From: Maniola hyperantus | Taxonomy: Eukaryota > Arthropoda > Insecta > Lepidoptera > Nymphalidae | NCBI RefSeq assembly: GCF_902806685.2 | Contig: NC_048557.2 | Span: forward strand, 11,169,554 to 11,233,553 | Direction: 5' to 3' | DNA length: 64,000 nucleotides | Translations under genes and position numbers: made by a program | Shown here: positions 9,201-17,845 of the stretch, in pieces | Layout of the letters: each line of letters starts with the position of its first letter | How positions within the stretch are numbered: the stretch's first letter is position 1 | Notes under the pieces: model-generated | Seen by the model: only the letters and a program-made list of their open reading frames with translations | Told to the model about the DNA's origin: nothing | Databases searched by the model: none

Positions 9201-11257
9201 AATAGAAAGGGCCGAAATTCTGTAACTTGTATACGTAACTTGGATACCCATCTGAATTTTTCATGGGTTTCTTATCAGAGCACTTAATTTACTATTGCTT
9301 CGGGTTGTGAACATATTGTCTAAAGGGCTCTTTTCTGGAGACGCAGCTCGTTGCGCGTCTGAAAAGGGCAAATAAAAACGCGCGTAAAAACTGAAAAGAG
9401 GAAAATAATGTGATCTCGAACTGTTTACTTACATGTTGGGTAATACGTGTTGTCTACATTACTTCTGACTAAGTACAGACTGGACAACACCACCGCAGCC
9501 CACAACACGCCGATTAAAGTTATCTGTAACAATAATTAATTTTACTTTCATTTTTATCATATTAAAAAAAAACAACAACAAACAATATAATAACAGAAAC
9601 AAAAAAAAAAGTTACAGTAACAGTAACAGAAAATAAAATAACAGGAACAACAAAAATAAAATAAAATTTATTCTATTTTATTAATATATATTATTATAAA
9701 TTAATTTATTACTATTATGTAAGGTAAAATCAGAGTTTAAGTGGAGAAAAACTGAAATATGTTATGCTTTATTCAATCAAAGATAATATAAGTAAGTTTA
9801 TAAAAATACCGCGAGAACTCTTTGAATTTGCAGGATAAAAATCCTGCTTTAGGTAAGGTTAGGACTTTTATCCCGCAAATTCTCTATGCCACTCTCTAGT
9901 CTCTCTGTTTACATTATATCCATGCAAAAGATTGAAGAACAAAGGCGTAAAAAATGGCATACCATCCCGCAGAAATTTGATTTTCCGGAATAAAAAATAG
10001 CTTATATCAGTCTCCATGTCTTTAATTAAGTATTCATTCAAAAAATCACGTCGATTTGCTGCTCTGTTACGCCTTGATTGACAGATAAACCAACAAATAA
10101 ACTCTTTCCCAATTTTATATATAATATTATGTAGGGTGTAACCAGAATGCTAGCAAAAACGTTATTGTTTTACTACCTAAACGCAATATCCCTCATTTTG
10201 TAGTTTTAGTGATTTAGTATTTTTCAAACCCGCAATGTACAGCGTGCAAAACTCGGGTCAATGCCCCGCCTACGACGCGGCCAGCATAGCGGACTATGGC
10301 CAAGCCCTTCGCATTCTGAGGAGACCCGTGCTCAGTAGTGAGCCGGCGATGGGCTGATCATGATGAGAAATATCACTATCCATATTATAATTGCGAAAAA
10401 TTGTTTGTTTGCTTGTTGGTTTGTTCATCAATCACGACGCAATGGAGCAATGGATCGTCGTGATTTTTTTCATGAGTATAGTTAAGTAGAGTGACATAGG
10501 CTGCTTTTTGTCCCGGGAAATCAAAGAGTTCCCACGGGATTTTTAAAAATCTAAATCCACGCGGACGAAGTCGCGGGCATCACCTAGTAAGTAATATGAC
10601 TAAAACTATGAAAAAAGGCTGAGTGTGTTGTTGGCTCAGACATTTGGAACCCTCGTAGCTTTAGTTTTAAGTTTACGTAAAAATTATCACCACTAATATA
10701 TTATTATCATCTTACAAATTCAACAACCGACTATCAAAAAGTGTCATTTATATAATTATATTACCCATTTTGAATAAACCATTTTTTTTAAAGAATATTA
10801 GCCAATGATGACTAATATTCCCCTTTCCCCTCCAACTCCGTCGTCCAACTTTCCGGCAAAGCCGTGCCGCCAAGCGATTTAGCGTTCCGGTACGATGCCG
10901 TGTAGAAACCAAAGGGGTACGGGTTTAATAAAAACTGCCATACCCCTTCCAGGTTAGCCCGCTATCATCTTAGACTGCATCATCACTTACCATCAGGTGT
11001 GATTGCAGTCAAGGGCTAACTTGTATCTGAATAAAATAAAAATAAAAAAAAACTAAGCGTCAAGCTTGTGCTAGGAGTAGGTACGACAATAGTGCAACGG
11101 GTGGGGTTTGAACCGGCGACCTTTCGGTTTTCAGTCCGCTCCTCTAACCGTTGAGCTATTGAGGCTAAATTTGATTTGATTTGGTACTTACAGGCTTTCT
11201 CCTTCGTATAAGGTAGTCCTTCCAGAGCAGCAGCCGCAGCTGTCGGCCTGCCGCCAT
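24..11257 (-). CDS. ABCA-subfamily ABC transporter, N-terminal part (19 coding exons; 3' end outside window)
   Basis: ABCA proteins are full-length ABC transporters (TM domain, ATPase, TM domain, ATPase) that move phospholipids or sterols across membranes. Nineteen exons chain without a frame break: 11257-11192, 9523-9433, 8702-8573, 7846-7704, 6760-6633, 6096-5917, 5654-5488, 5078-4788, 4609-4357, 3895-3713, 3545-3313, 3113-2900, 2772-2596, 2359-2127, 1853-1708, 1435-1305, 1003-815, 654-443, 256-24. They give 1,133 codons. The start MAAGRQLRLLLWKDYLIRRR is the ABCA cytosolic signature; a hydrophobic helix follows (residues 23-45), then ALPSAG and a CSVNNEC cysteine motif typical of the first extracellular domain. 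At least 14 N-glycosylation sequons fit an extracellular location. No second TM helix or Walker motif is reached, so this domain exceeds 1,080 residues, longer than in ABCA1-type members and closer to ABCA12/13. The subfamily is seen with confidence; the individual orthologue is not assigned. Confidence 0.88.
443..654 (-). CDS. ABCA exon 18: extracellular domain (residues 986-1055)
   Basis: Contains sequons NTT and NRT and ends NAFDNPEKEEILR. Acceptor TTTCAG, donor GTAAAA, phase 2 end. Confidence 0.84.
815..1003 (-). CDS. ABCA exon 17: extracellular domain (residues 923-985)
   Basis: Sixty-three phase-0 codons, including IPSWPCSGSLTQFLQLSEES and MCLDSDLQQEW; the two cysteines may pair. Acceptor TCTCAG, donor GTAAGT. 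Confidence 0.85.
1305..1435 (-). CDS. ABCA exon 16: extracellular domain (residues 879-922)
   Basis: A Thr/Ser-rich start (ITRNATTSSSVPPTTATA, sequon NAT) suggests a flexible glycosylated linker. Acceptor TTTTAG, donor GTGAGT, phase 0 end. Confidence 0.82.
1708..1853 (-). CDS. ABCA exon 15: extracellular domain (residues 830-878)
   Basis: Begins IKFGLRLLDILDRGMFDINS and ends LIQLIG. Acceptor TTCTAG, donor GTAAGA, phase 1 end. Confidence 0.83.
2127..2359 (-). CDS. ABCA exon 14: extracellular domain (residues 753-829)
   Basis: Encodes IRTVTDSKHSVLEEINWTGL (sequon NWT) and a charged helical stretch with NEKEQKEVAEMIKEVK. Acceptor TTTTAG, donor GTTTGT, phase 2 end. Confidence 0.83.
2596..2772 (-). 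CDS. ABCA exon 13: extracellular domain (residues 694-752)
   Basis: Fifty-nine phase-0 codons, MYKTLSTPGQDILCHGPETA at the start and sequon NIT later. Although it begins with ATG, the acceptor TTCTAG directly before it and the continuous frame make it an internal exon. Confidence 0.84.
2900..3113 (-). CDS. ABCA exon 12: extracellular domain (residues 622-693)
   Basis: Starts ITVHGALAKEVVSQNP and ends GTALDEEK. Only the frame in which exon 11 contributes two bases avoids an early TAA. Acceptor TTGCAG, donor GTATTT, phase 0 end. Confidence 0.82.
3313..3545 (-). CDS. ABCA exon 11: extracellular domain (residues 545-621)
   Basis: Sequons NLT and NVS are present. Two donors are possible. GTAAAC at about 3325 would put a stop in exon 12, whereas GTGAGT at 3312-3307 gives phase 2 and keeps the frame open, so the latter is chosen. 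Confidence 0.82.
3713..3895 (-). CDS. ABCA exon 10: extracellular domain (residues 484-544)
   Basis: Sixty-one phase-0 codons beginning IMTSKLNDVNQMFCDTKRIK. Acceptor CGTAG at about 3896-3900, donor GTAAGT at 3712-3707. Confidence 0.84.
4357..4609 (-). CDS. ABCA exon 9: extracellular domain (residues 399-483)
   Basis: Runs from FSGVTNFIFKFIPKNQK to EALANAERIQ in one frame. Acceptor TTACAG, donor GTATTG (non-consensus at +4 to +6), phase 0 end. The intron to exon 10 contains a decayed LINE piece around 3980-4195. Confidence 0.83.
4788..5078 (-). CDS. ABCA exon 8: extracellular domain (residues 302-398)
   Basis: The largest exon of the gene in this window. It encodes a helical-looking segment from IRKVVNLFQSTFGDTESF to SNSTTLSIFNA with sequon NST. 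Acceptor TTGCAG, donor GTAAGTG, phase 2 end. Confidence 0.85.
5378..5419. repeat. Perfect 20-bp inverted repeat with 2-nt loop
   Basis: Left arm AAGAAAATTAGCTATGAGTA at 5378-5397 is followed after AG by its exact reverse complement at 5400-5419. It lies in the intron between ABCA exons 7 and 8. Confidence 0.9.
5488..5654 (-). CDS. ABCA exon 7: extracellular domain (residues 247-301)
   Basis: Begins IGDMYYKLSGDVRLTRLGDM and ends VNLT, an N-glycosylation sequon. Donor GTAAGT at 5487-5482, phase 2 end. The downstream intron holds a perfect 20-bp hairpin at 5378-5419. Confidence 0.84.
5917..6096 (-). CDS. ABCA exon 6: extracellular domain (residues 187-246)
   Basis: Sixty codons in phase 0, beginning IMQGNLDRCNADSMSK and including a CALPKKTAQNLVMGL stretch. 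Acceptor CTAG at 6100-6097; donor GTACGA at 5916-5911 is weaker than its neighbours, but both flanking exons join in frame. Confidence 0.83.
6252..6470 (+). mobile_element. Repeat fragment in ABCA intron, related to 47030-47270
   Basis: The block from gtggcggttgccacaattgt through tcccgaacaaatgtatcgcc to gcctgcacaccgctcccgtac recurs inverted at 47030-47270, in TRAF-like intron 1. Class not recognised. Confidence 0.5.
6633..6760 (-). CDS. ABCA exon 5: extracellular domain (residues 144-186)
   Basis: Encodes a charged segment including LLVSDLFKNPKRVKRYLAKE. Acceptor TTTCAG and donor GTAAGT are both clean; ends phase 0. The intron to exon 4 carries a repeat with a tRNA-like sequence (about 7195-7275). 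Confidence 0.84.
7195..7275 (-). repeat. tRNA-like SINE head
   Basis: Minus strand has an A-box-like TGGCCTAGCAGTCGAGG and B box GGTTCGAATCC with a T-arm pairing GTAGG/CCTGC. The acceptor stem has a mismatch and the anticodon loop lacks U33, so it is a retroposed tRNA-like head rather than a functional tRNA. A sister copy is at 52612-52697; both continue into AATTTT. Confidence 0.55.
7704..7846 (-). CDS. ABCA exon 4: extracellular domain (residues 96-143)
   Basis: Reading frame continues through FTQLQRQLSSIITNETVID with sequon NET and ends LFLNIT, a second sequon. Acceptor AG at 7847-7848, donor GTGAGT at 7703-7698, phase 1 end. Confidence 0.85.
8573..8702 (-). CDS. ABCA exon 3: start of first extracellular domain (residues 53-95)
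   Basis: Reads CQFAARALPSAG, then SFVCSVNNEC. The ALPSAG block and the paired cysteines are the most recognisable ABCA extracellular-domain feature here. It ends in phase 2 at donor GTAAGA. Confidence 0.88.
8765..9130 (-). mobile_element. Non-LTR retrotransposon 3' end (decayed), in ABCA intron 2
   Basis: The sequence from ggcgagcaaacgagcaggcg through ggagttgattccacagtttg matches the longer copy at 39040-39470. In that copy the minus frame reads as the C-terminus of a LINE reverse-transcriptase ORF. Here the frame is broken. Confidence 0.6.
9433..9523 (-). CDS. ABCA exon 2: first transmembrane helix (residues 23-53)
   Basis: Encodes ITLIGVLWAAVVLSSLYLVR, a single hydrophobic helix followed by a polar stretch ending YYPT. 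Acceptor CTG/CAG at 9524-9526, donor GTAAGT at 9432-9427. The exon ends in phase 1 inside a cysteine codon completed by exon 3. Confidence 0.88.
10134..10320 (+). repeat. Interspersed repeat of unknown class (family K)
   Basis: The block tttttcaaacccgcaatgta ... aaaactcgggtcaatgcccc ... cctacgacgcgg recurs at 29128-29380 and 45005-45320. It is followed here by a SINE tail ending in gatgggctgatcatgatga. Confidence 0.5.
10375..10589 (+). mobile_element. Helitron-like element (Hel-2 family)
   Basis: Begins at tccatattataattgcg, carries the tttgttggtttgttcatcaa block and ends cgcggacgaagtcgcgggca, then tcacctagt. The hairpin plus a CTAG-T end is the Helitron 3' signature. Confidence 0.65.
10838..11036 (+). 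mobile_element. SINE (family D), 3' half only
   Basis: Body gcgatttagcgttccggtac through gattgcagtcaagggctaac to the ctgaataaaataaaaat tail; the tRNA-like head is missing. Full copies are at 49536-49880 and 44447-44791. Confidence 0.65.
11040..11172 (-). mobile_element. tRNA-headed SINE (family I) next to ABCA exon 1
   Basis: Minus strand reads AATAGCTCAACGGTTAGAGG (A box) and CCGGTTCAAACCCC (B box), then a short body CGTACCTACTCCTAGCACAA. It ends 20 nt inside the intron from the exon 1 donor. Other copies: 23198-23395 (+) and 50283-50425 (-). Confidence 0.6.
11192..11257 (-). CDS. ABCA exon 1: start codon and cytosolic N-terminus (residues 1-22)
   Basis: The ATG at 11257 opens MAAGRQLRLLLWKDYLIRRR, matching the ABCA N-terminal pattern of basic residues around LLLWK. 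The exon ends in phase 0 at donor GTAAGT (11191-11186). Just upstream, ttcctctgtcgcag at about 11282-11295 looks like an acceptor, so the 5'UTR is probably split and the true first exon lies further right. Confidence 0.87.
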
Positions 11258-11389
11258 GCTGCCGCCGCGTCAACACGGCATCACTGCGACAGAGGAATTT
11301 ATGTTATTATAAATAAATAAATAAATAAAATAAAATAGCCTTTATTTACTGATACACTAGTCTATCCATAATATGATATTATTTGTGAT

Positions 11390-11715
11390 AGCCTCTATTG
11401 TGATAGCCTAGTAGTTAGGACGTCCGCCTTCTAATCGGAGGTCGGGGGTTCGATCCCGCGCACGCACCTCTAACTTTTCGGCGTTATGTGCGTTTTAAGC
11501 AATAAAATATCAGTTGCTTTAATGGTGAAGGGAAACATCGTGAGGAAACCTGCATGCCTAAGAGTTCTCCATAATTTTCTCAAAGGTGTATGAAGTCTAC
11601 CAATCCGCACATGGCCAGCGTGGTAGACTATGGCCAAAACCCTTCTCACTCTGAGAGGAGACCCGTGCTCTGTAGTGAGCCGGCGATGGGTTGATCATGA
11701 TGATGATGATGACTC
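11390..11715 (+). mobile_element. tRNA-headed SINE (family E), near full length
   Basis: Head tgatagcctagtagttagga (A box) and ggtcgggggttcgatcccg (B box). Body includes gaggaaacctgcatgcct and the end gatgggttgatcatgatgatg. Other copies at 23886-24172, 27233-27526, 32558-32850 (-). Confidence 0.75.
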
Positions 11716-12117
11716 TATCCATATAGAGAAGTTAGTTTAACGCTCTCTCTGTTACGTAATCCCATACAAATGATAGAGACAAAAATTCAATGGGCGTTTT
11801 AACCATTTTGAGTCACCAACCAGTCACACGCGAAACTATGTTTTGGGGTAGGATATTTTGGGTTTACGGCTAAAAAAAAGAAAATGTAAATAAACCTTCC
11901 GTGAATGCGCGTAAAAATAAATTATAGACGAATAATACAGGTGTTATTTTATATCTGCTCGATTGTCGATAATAGATAGACAACAGTTAATACTTAAATC
12001 AATTTGCAAGACACATTTGTTCAGTTGTTCAAATATTTAATTGTTTTGTACGTATGTACGTATGTAGCGACCTTTGAATACTTACACGCGTAAAAAATAA
12101 AGTTCATAAGCACCTAG

Positions 12118-12305
12118 GATTTTTTATAACCTTTCTTGCTGAGTTCCGTAGGGTCCCTGAGGGTTCCGAACCGAAGGGTACCAGCGGGACCATTTTAGGT
12201 ACCTACTAAGCCCACGGTCCGTTCGTCCGTCCGTCCGTCCGTGTATGAGACAGTCCATGTAGAGAGTTATCACAGGATGTGTATTTACATCGCCGCTATA
12301 ACAAC

Positions 12306-12343
<38 letters not shown>

Positions 12344-12450
12344 ATACATATCATAATAGTTTTTGATTTAGAGTGCAAAATGTCGAAAAAATACGACTGT
12401 AGTACGGAACCCTTTGCGCGCGAGTCTGACTCGCACTTGGCCGGTTTTTT
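12118..12450 (-). mobile_element. Interspersed repeat (family C-prime) with long poly-A tract
   Basis: Contains gggttccgaaccgaagggta, a (GTCC)n run and a 32-A run at 12311-12342, ending gagtctgactcgcacttggc. Related copies at 21950-22450, 45345-45590 and 48665-48910. Class unknown; terminal motifs are shared with family C. Confidence 0.55.
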
Positions 12451-12559
12451 TATAATAATTATCTGTTACGGGTAAGTTAATCGCTGAGTGCAGCGTTTAG
12501 AAAAACTAAGTACCTACCATCGCAAACCATAATCATACGTCAGATAGTGACTCCATACA

Positions 12560-12808
12560 TTTTATAATGGGCACTGTTTACATGATACGATTTTATAATA
12601 GGCATCGTTTACATGACACGATTTTGTGATAGGCACCGTTTACATGACATGATTTTATAATAGACACCGTTTACATGACACGATTTTATAATAGGCACCG
12701 TTTACATGACACGATTTTATAATGGGCTCCGTTTACATGACACGATTTTATAATAGACACCGTTTACATGACACGATTTTACAATATGCACCGTTTACAT
12801 GACATGAG
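12560..12808. repeat. Tandem array of a 31-bp unit, 8 copies
   Basis: Units follow ttttataataggcaccgttt + acatgacacga, with single substitutions in most copies (for example gggcactg, tagacacc, gggctccg). The divergence means it is older than the array at 60.5 kb. Confidence 0.9.
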
Positions 12809-13019
12809 TCATGACAATACAGCCCGGTGATTTTTTTCGAATTTCAATTTTGGCATGTCTCTAGTCTAGACAAGTACTATCATTAGTTCGGAAAGCAAAT
12901 TCTACTAAGAAAAGCCGGCAGAATCTGCTTTCCGAACAATAAATTTAACTTTTTAAGCAAATAAGTAGATAAGTAGATATTTTTAATTCGGCGTGATTAT
13001 TTCCACCACTAGATATCAG

Positions 13020-13167
13020 ACGAGTCGCAGGGAGCCGCTGGATTCAGGAAGCGCGCGTGGCGTGTGGAAGTCCCTACAAGATATTTGATTATTCGACCCC
13101 TAAGTGGGTGAAATAGGGGTTTGAAGTTTGTGTAGTCTACACGGACGATGTCGCGAGCATAAGCTAG
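13020..13167 (+). mobile_element. LINE 3' fragment fused to Helitron 3' end
   Basis: 13020-13082 (gcagggagccgctggattca ...) is the end of the RTE-like ORF seen elsewhere. From 13083 it becomes a Hel-1 3' end, finishing tcgcgagcataagctagt. Confidence 0.6.
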
Positions 13168-13801
13168 TCCTTATCTTAGAACAAAAATAATATTATGTAA
13201 TTTCAAAATTGTTTAATAGTTTCACACTTGGTTAACCGCGACATTGTTCTTAGCAAATGACAGCCCACGGTCACGCGTTCGATTCCCGGAAGTGGCAACA
13301 AGATACTGTATACTTTGGAGCTATGACTTGAAAGCAGCTATTAAGTAACTAGCATTTAAATGTAAAGTTTTGATGACCTTCCCGTTGTAATGATGGGTAT
13401 CCTAACCCTATCACACTGGGACTTCATAGCGATGTCGTAGCACAGTAGCGGCTCTCCCGATAAAAGACGCCCTAAGCACGTCCTTAACGATCCCGACGAT
13501 CAAATCATGACCGACAATGCTCCCTATCTCGTAGAACTACACAAGTCAACCTTATTACAGCGTCATCGCCGGCAAAGACGAGGTCCCCGATTTCTAACGT
13601 CACCCGGACGTGGACTCACGCCACGGCCTCGGGGGCGTACGGACTAACCAGTAGTCCAACAACTCCACCCATCCCAACGTCATCCTAAGCCGTGGTCCGA
13701 GCCCCTCAGGAGGCGCCCTTAGACGTTGCCGCTAAGGCTCAGCCCCAGGCGAAGCTTCTCGCGCTCGCCACGCTTCCCGGTGACGCTGTAGCGACCAGTA
13801 G
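13168..13801. other. Unassigned, partly GC-rich stretch
   Basis: No coding frame or repeat I recognise. A B-box-like cgttcgattcccgg lies at about 13277. The 13390-13800 part is clearly more GC-rich than its surroundings and may be the left half of an old retroelement interrupted by the P-like insertion. Confidence 0.35.
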
Positions 13802-13809
13802 GGCCCTAC

Positions 13810-14309
13810 CATAGAGCAGAAACAAAGAGGAGTTGGCCTAAGCAACTGTGCACTGTGATTTTCAACTAGGTCCTGACGTCATCACTGTGGGCGGGGCCTT
13901 AGTTAGTATGCTGTCTGCGTTCGTCAGGTTCACATATATTGAGACTCGTATTATCGGTGTGTTTTCGCGTTTTTAAGAACAAAAGGATGAAGTGTTGTGT
14001 TTTATCGTGTCAAAGTTATTCAGACAGACGTTCTGATGCTATGAATGGTATCACATTTCATTTGTAAGTAATTTTATACGTAATTATTAAAATAGTTCTA
14101 GATTATTGACATCTAGTGTGAGATAGCTGAACTATGTAGTGACATCAATATATCGATGTTAGGTCGCTAAGCGAGTAGTTTTGCTACTAACCCGCAGATG
14201 GAAAATTGAGAAGTGGGCGGCGTTCCACAACCCCTCACCCCGCAAAATGTCACTCGATATTTCATAGGGAAATCTTAATACAACATCTCCTCTTTGTTTC
14301 TGCTCTATG
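13810..14309 (+). mobile_element. P-element-like DNA transposon remnant with THAP exon
   Basis: A 500-bp element. Termini are exact 23-bp inverted repeats beginning CATAGAGCAGAAACAAAGAG (13810-13832, complement 14287-14309). The 8 bp on each side, GGCCCTAC at 13802-13809 and 14310-14317, are a perfect target duplication. Ends starting CA, short inverted repeats, an 8-bp duplication and an internal THAP exon are the P superfamily hallmarks. The catalytic domain is absent, so it is non-autonomous. A TGACGTCA motif and a GGGCGGGGC box near 13875-13895 could be the old promoter. Confidence 0.82.
13987..14063 (+). pseudogene. THAP zinc-finger first exon of P-like transposase
   Basis: ATG at 13987 reads MKCCVLSCQSYSDRRSDAMN and then GITFHL before donor GTAAGT (14064-14069), phase 2. 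MKCCVLSC with downstream TFH matches the start of the C2CH THAP DNA-binding domain used by P transposases to bind their ends. No continuing exon is found before the element ends, so only the domain's N-terminus remains. A host THAP gene exon is unlikely because it sits inside the inverted repeats. Confidence 0.72.
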
Positions 14310-14317
14310 GGCCCTAC

Positions 14318-14910
14318 GCAGCATATTCAATCCGAAACAGCAAAAAAATACTTGGCTACGCGTCGCCAGGTCGCCAGAGAATCCAGTCTCCAAATTTTGG
14401 AGTCAACCACGGTTACTACACCGCCCGCGCTCTACCGTATTGGTCTACCGCCTAGCGATTTAGCGTTCCAGTACGATTCCTTGTACAAAATAATACAATC
14501 CGATTCTTATGCAATTATATTTTATTTTATTTAGTTTATATCTCGCATAGGAAGTATTTTAAAAACATTGATGCTTAAAATGCATATTATAAAAATATAG
14601 TTGTTAGTATATTTTAATTACTTAACTAATGCATATTTCGCAAATAATTATGGTAATAACTACATAACAGTAACTATAACTTATTACATAAATATAAATG
14701 AATATTTATATAGGTAGCTATACTTACTGTATTTTAAGTAAGTAAGTAGGTACTTACAAAATAATATTATGTAAATTTCCAAACTAAAAATCGACAACTC
14801 TATAGGAATTTCCAAAGTCCAAATACAATATTTTACTTGGTAGTATAACCTTAAATAACTGTTAGGGTTATCGATTGTCTCTGATAAATTATTACAAAGT
14901 TATTGTAATA
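14318..14910. other. Unassigned flank of the P-like element
   Basis: 14318-14480 is moderately GC-rich, and accgcctagcgatttagcgt resembles the SINE D body. 14480-14910 is AT-rich with no feature I can name. Confidence 0.35.
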
Positions 14911-14914
14911 TCCA

Positions 14915-15580
14915 TTAAACGGCCCAACAGTTTACCAATTTTGAAGAAATTTGGTACAGAGTTAGCTTACATCCCGGGGACGGACATAGGCTACTATTTT
15001 TATCCCGGATTTTTTTGTATTTCTGTCTGTCTGTCTGTTTGAACGGGCTAATCTTCGGAGCGATTGAACCTTGGCTGAACCCATTTTGACGGGTCTTTCA
15101 CAGACAAGTAGAAGATTAATCAAGGAGTAACATAGGCTACTTTTTTAACCGATTTTCAAAAAAGTATGTATACACCGAAATCTCCGAGATTTCTCAACCG
15201 ATCTGAGTATTTTTTTTTAATCGATAGAGAAAGCGAACCTTTGCGACATTGTCCCCATAAAAAATTGGATTCCAACTCCTCAATCCTGATGCTGTACTAG
15301 ACCTGACCACAAAAATTTATGGGATTTAGGAACTGTCGGTTAAAAATTAATATTGGAGGTACCATCCAAGTAAAGAATTTTTGAACTCGAGAACCCAACT
15401 CCTCAGTGCCTCCTGCTGTGAGGAGTTGCATTCCTAAATCATAGTAAAATGAGATAATATTGCATCTCGAGGACGGACTACTTCGGATAGGCTACTTTTT
15501 GTCCTGGAGATTCAAAAGCTCCCACGGGATTTTTAAGAATCTAAAACTACGCAGGCGAAGCCGCAGGCATATCAGCTAGT
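14915..15580 (+). mobile_element. Composite Helitron-like element
   Basis: Contains repeated Hel-2 modules (gaagaaatttggtacagagt, tacatcccggggacggacat, aagctcccacgggattttta) and ends cgaagccgcaggcatatcag + ctagt. An internal block with ggattccaactcctcaatcc reappears inverted at 35895-36195. Confidence 0.55.
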
Positions 15581-15876
15581 AGAATATAATATGCAGAAAA
15601 ACCGCATCAATGTTTCATTTCCTATAATCTGCGGTGCAATATCATTTAATCGTGGCAGAGTTATTTATCTTACACAATAGAGGATATAATAAACTGATAA
15701 ACATGTCATTTGAAAAAATTAAAAATCCCGACTGCGGTTTGCATTGCATCTTTCAAATCTGTCCCCATGTATTGTAGAAGCGATATAGGTACTATTACCA
15801 CTTCTATTCGCTGCTCAGCTCATGCGTTACTGACAGCACTGGCGTTAGTGGCATGACAAAGACAATATAATATTAT

Positions 15877-16310
15877 AAAACCAGCCAAGTGCGAGTCAGA
15901 CTCGCGCACTGAGGATTCCGTACTACAATCGTATTTTATCGACATTTTGCACTATAAATCAAAAACTACTATGCCTAAAAATAAATAAAAATCTGTTTTA
16001 GAATGTACAAGTAAAGCCCTTTCATATGATACCCCACTTGGTATAGTAATCTTACTCTGAAAGTTGAAAATAGCAATATTTGTTCATGATCACAATTTAA
16101 ATTTTTTTTGTGTGATGTAACCACAAATTCATGTTTTTCAGATTTTTCCCCGAATGTCTGCTATAAGACCTACTTACTTGCCGAATTTCATGATTCTAGG
16201 TCAACGGCAAGTCCTACCCTGTAGGTTTCTTGATAGACCGACAGACAGACAACAAAGTGATCCTATAAGGGTTCCGTTTTTCCCTAACCCTAAAAATTCG
16301 TGACAACGGG
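15877..16310 (+). mobile_element. Interspersed repeat (family C)
   Basis: From ccaagtgcgagtcagactcg through cctttcatatgataccccac to caaagtgatcctataagggt. Class not established; about ten copies or fragments lie in this window. Confidence 0.65.
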
Positions 16311-17084
16311 TGACAACCCTATGCCCTTGCGCATCAAAATACCTACTTGTAACAAGGAAGTTGGAGCTGGCGCTAAAGTAATTCTTTCAAACTAAACACA
16401 ACTCACGAGGACTCATTAAACATAATTACAGAGATAATAAGGATAGGTTATTTATAAACTAATTTTTAACTGACTTAAAGAAGGAGGAGGTTCACAATTC
16501 GACGCGTATTTTAGAAATCCCTGTAATTTTTTCGGGTTCTGCTACACATGACATGGTTCAGTATTGCCCCTTACAAACAAACTTACAAGCTTTACCCCTA
16601 TAATATTTTGAGTAGTAATAAATGAACAGACTCTTCAATTTTATTTATTTGTATGATTTAGTATGATTATACAAAGCTGCAGTGTGGAGCTAGTATTCGA
16701 ACTCCATGACGCCACACGTTCTGAAGCTTATCAGCACTACTTGCAAAAACATCACGTATTTGTGGAAATATAAAATACAGTCACGTATAAATTGGCGTCT
16801 ATAGATTCACGAATATTTTTTTAGATTAGATTTATAGGTAGACAGCTATCAATGACTTCTATAATATGGGGTTTACAGTTGTTGTTACACCATATTATTA
16901 TATAGAGGTCGAAATAGAAGTCGTTGATAGCAGATAGCAGATGCGTCGGCAGATATTGTTAGAAGCGCAATTTATAATTTAATTTCCTAAATTCCCCTTC
17001 AGCATTTATTCTTATAGTAGATAAGATCTTATCTTAATATACCTATTTACGACAATATAATTTTTGTAAAATTCCTTTGTGCTT
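16311..17084. other. Unassigned AT-rich stretch with an imperfect inverted repeat
   Basis: No coding frame. 16845-16868 (gctatcaatgacttctataa) pairs with 16912-16935 (tagaagtcgttgatagc), suggesting a fold-back MITE of about 100 bp. Confidence 0.4.
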
Positions 17085-17612
17085 GAAGACCAAAATCTTC
17101 GAACAGTGCGTGTTGCCAGTGATTACATGGATCCGAGACATGATCGCTTACTATGGGCCTCATAAGAAAGCTCGGAGTCATTCAACGGGCGATGGAGAGA
17201 GCTATGCTTGAAGTTTCTCTACGTGATCAAGTCAGAAATGAGGAGATCTGTAGGAGAACCAGAGTAAGCTCGACATAGCTCAACGGGTTGCGAAGCTGAA
17301 GTGGCAATGGGCATTGCGCAAAGTTCGAGAAACCGATAGACATTGGGGTTCCAAGCTGCTAGAATGGCGACCTCGAAACGGAAAGCACTGAGCACTCAAT
17401 GACGGGATTCGGGAGTTACTGAAGAACGCGGAGAGCATTGCATAAACAGGTCATTCAATGTTCTCAGCGTAGGTACGAGTAGGTACATTCAAAATCCTTT
17501 AATGTTTTATCGTTTGTATTTTGTGTCTTTTTGTGTTTGTATTTAAATTTAACATTAATCATCTAGTTAGTTAGTGTAAGTGGCACTGTCGTTCCAATTA
17601 CATGTAAAATAA
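17085..17612 (+). mobile_element. RTE-like LINE 3' end with 3'UTR (broken)
   Basis: Carries the blocks cgatggagagagctatgctt, gtgatcaagtcagaaatgag and ttgcgaagctgaagtggcaa, which encode the conserved LINE C-terminus. Then comes the 3'UTR (cattcaatgttctcagcgta ... taagtggcactg) and an AAAT-rich tail. Frame is broken. Confidence 0.65.
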
Positions 17613-17845
17613 ATAATTAGTGTGGAGAGTGTGGAGACCTTGGGGCCGTGGGGCCTGCCGCCCGGGGGCTCGAGCTCTTTTTTAGGAAATTTCAAAAAGG
17701 GTTATCGAGTCAACCGGAGACTCGGGTGTTGGCAGCTACCTTGGTCAAAGAATTAGTTTGGCCATCCAAAGGGGCCAGCATCTTGGGTACAATGCCTCGT
17801 TGCGGTGGTCTCGATGAGGTTTTAGATTTAATTTTATTTTAATGT
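17613..17845 (+). mobile_element. Possible LINE-derived fragment
   Basis: A 64-codon frame reading GASILGTMPRCGGLDEVLDL resembles C-terminal tails of insect LINE polyproteins. Weak evidence. Confidence 0.3.

Noticed and set aside
11090..11172. Functional tRNA-Phe gene
   Set aside because: It has A and B boxes and a GAA-like loop, but the anticodon stem does not pair and the same SINE body follows in three places.
13987..14063. First exon of a host THAP gene
   Set aside because: It lies between exact transposon inverted repeats with a target duplication, and no further exon follows.
17648..17842. 64-codon plus-strand ORF as a small gene
   Set aside because: Flanked by LINE 3' sequence and resembling a LINE polyprotein tail.
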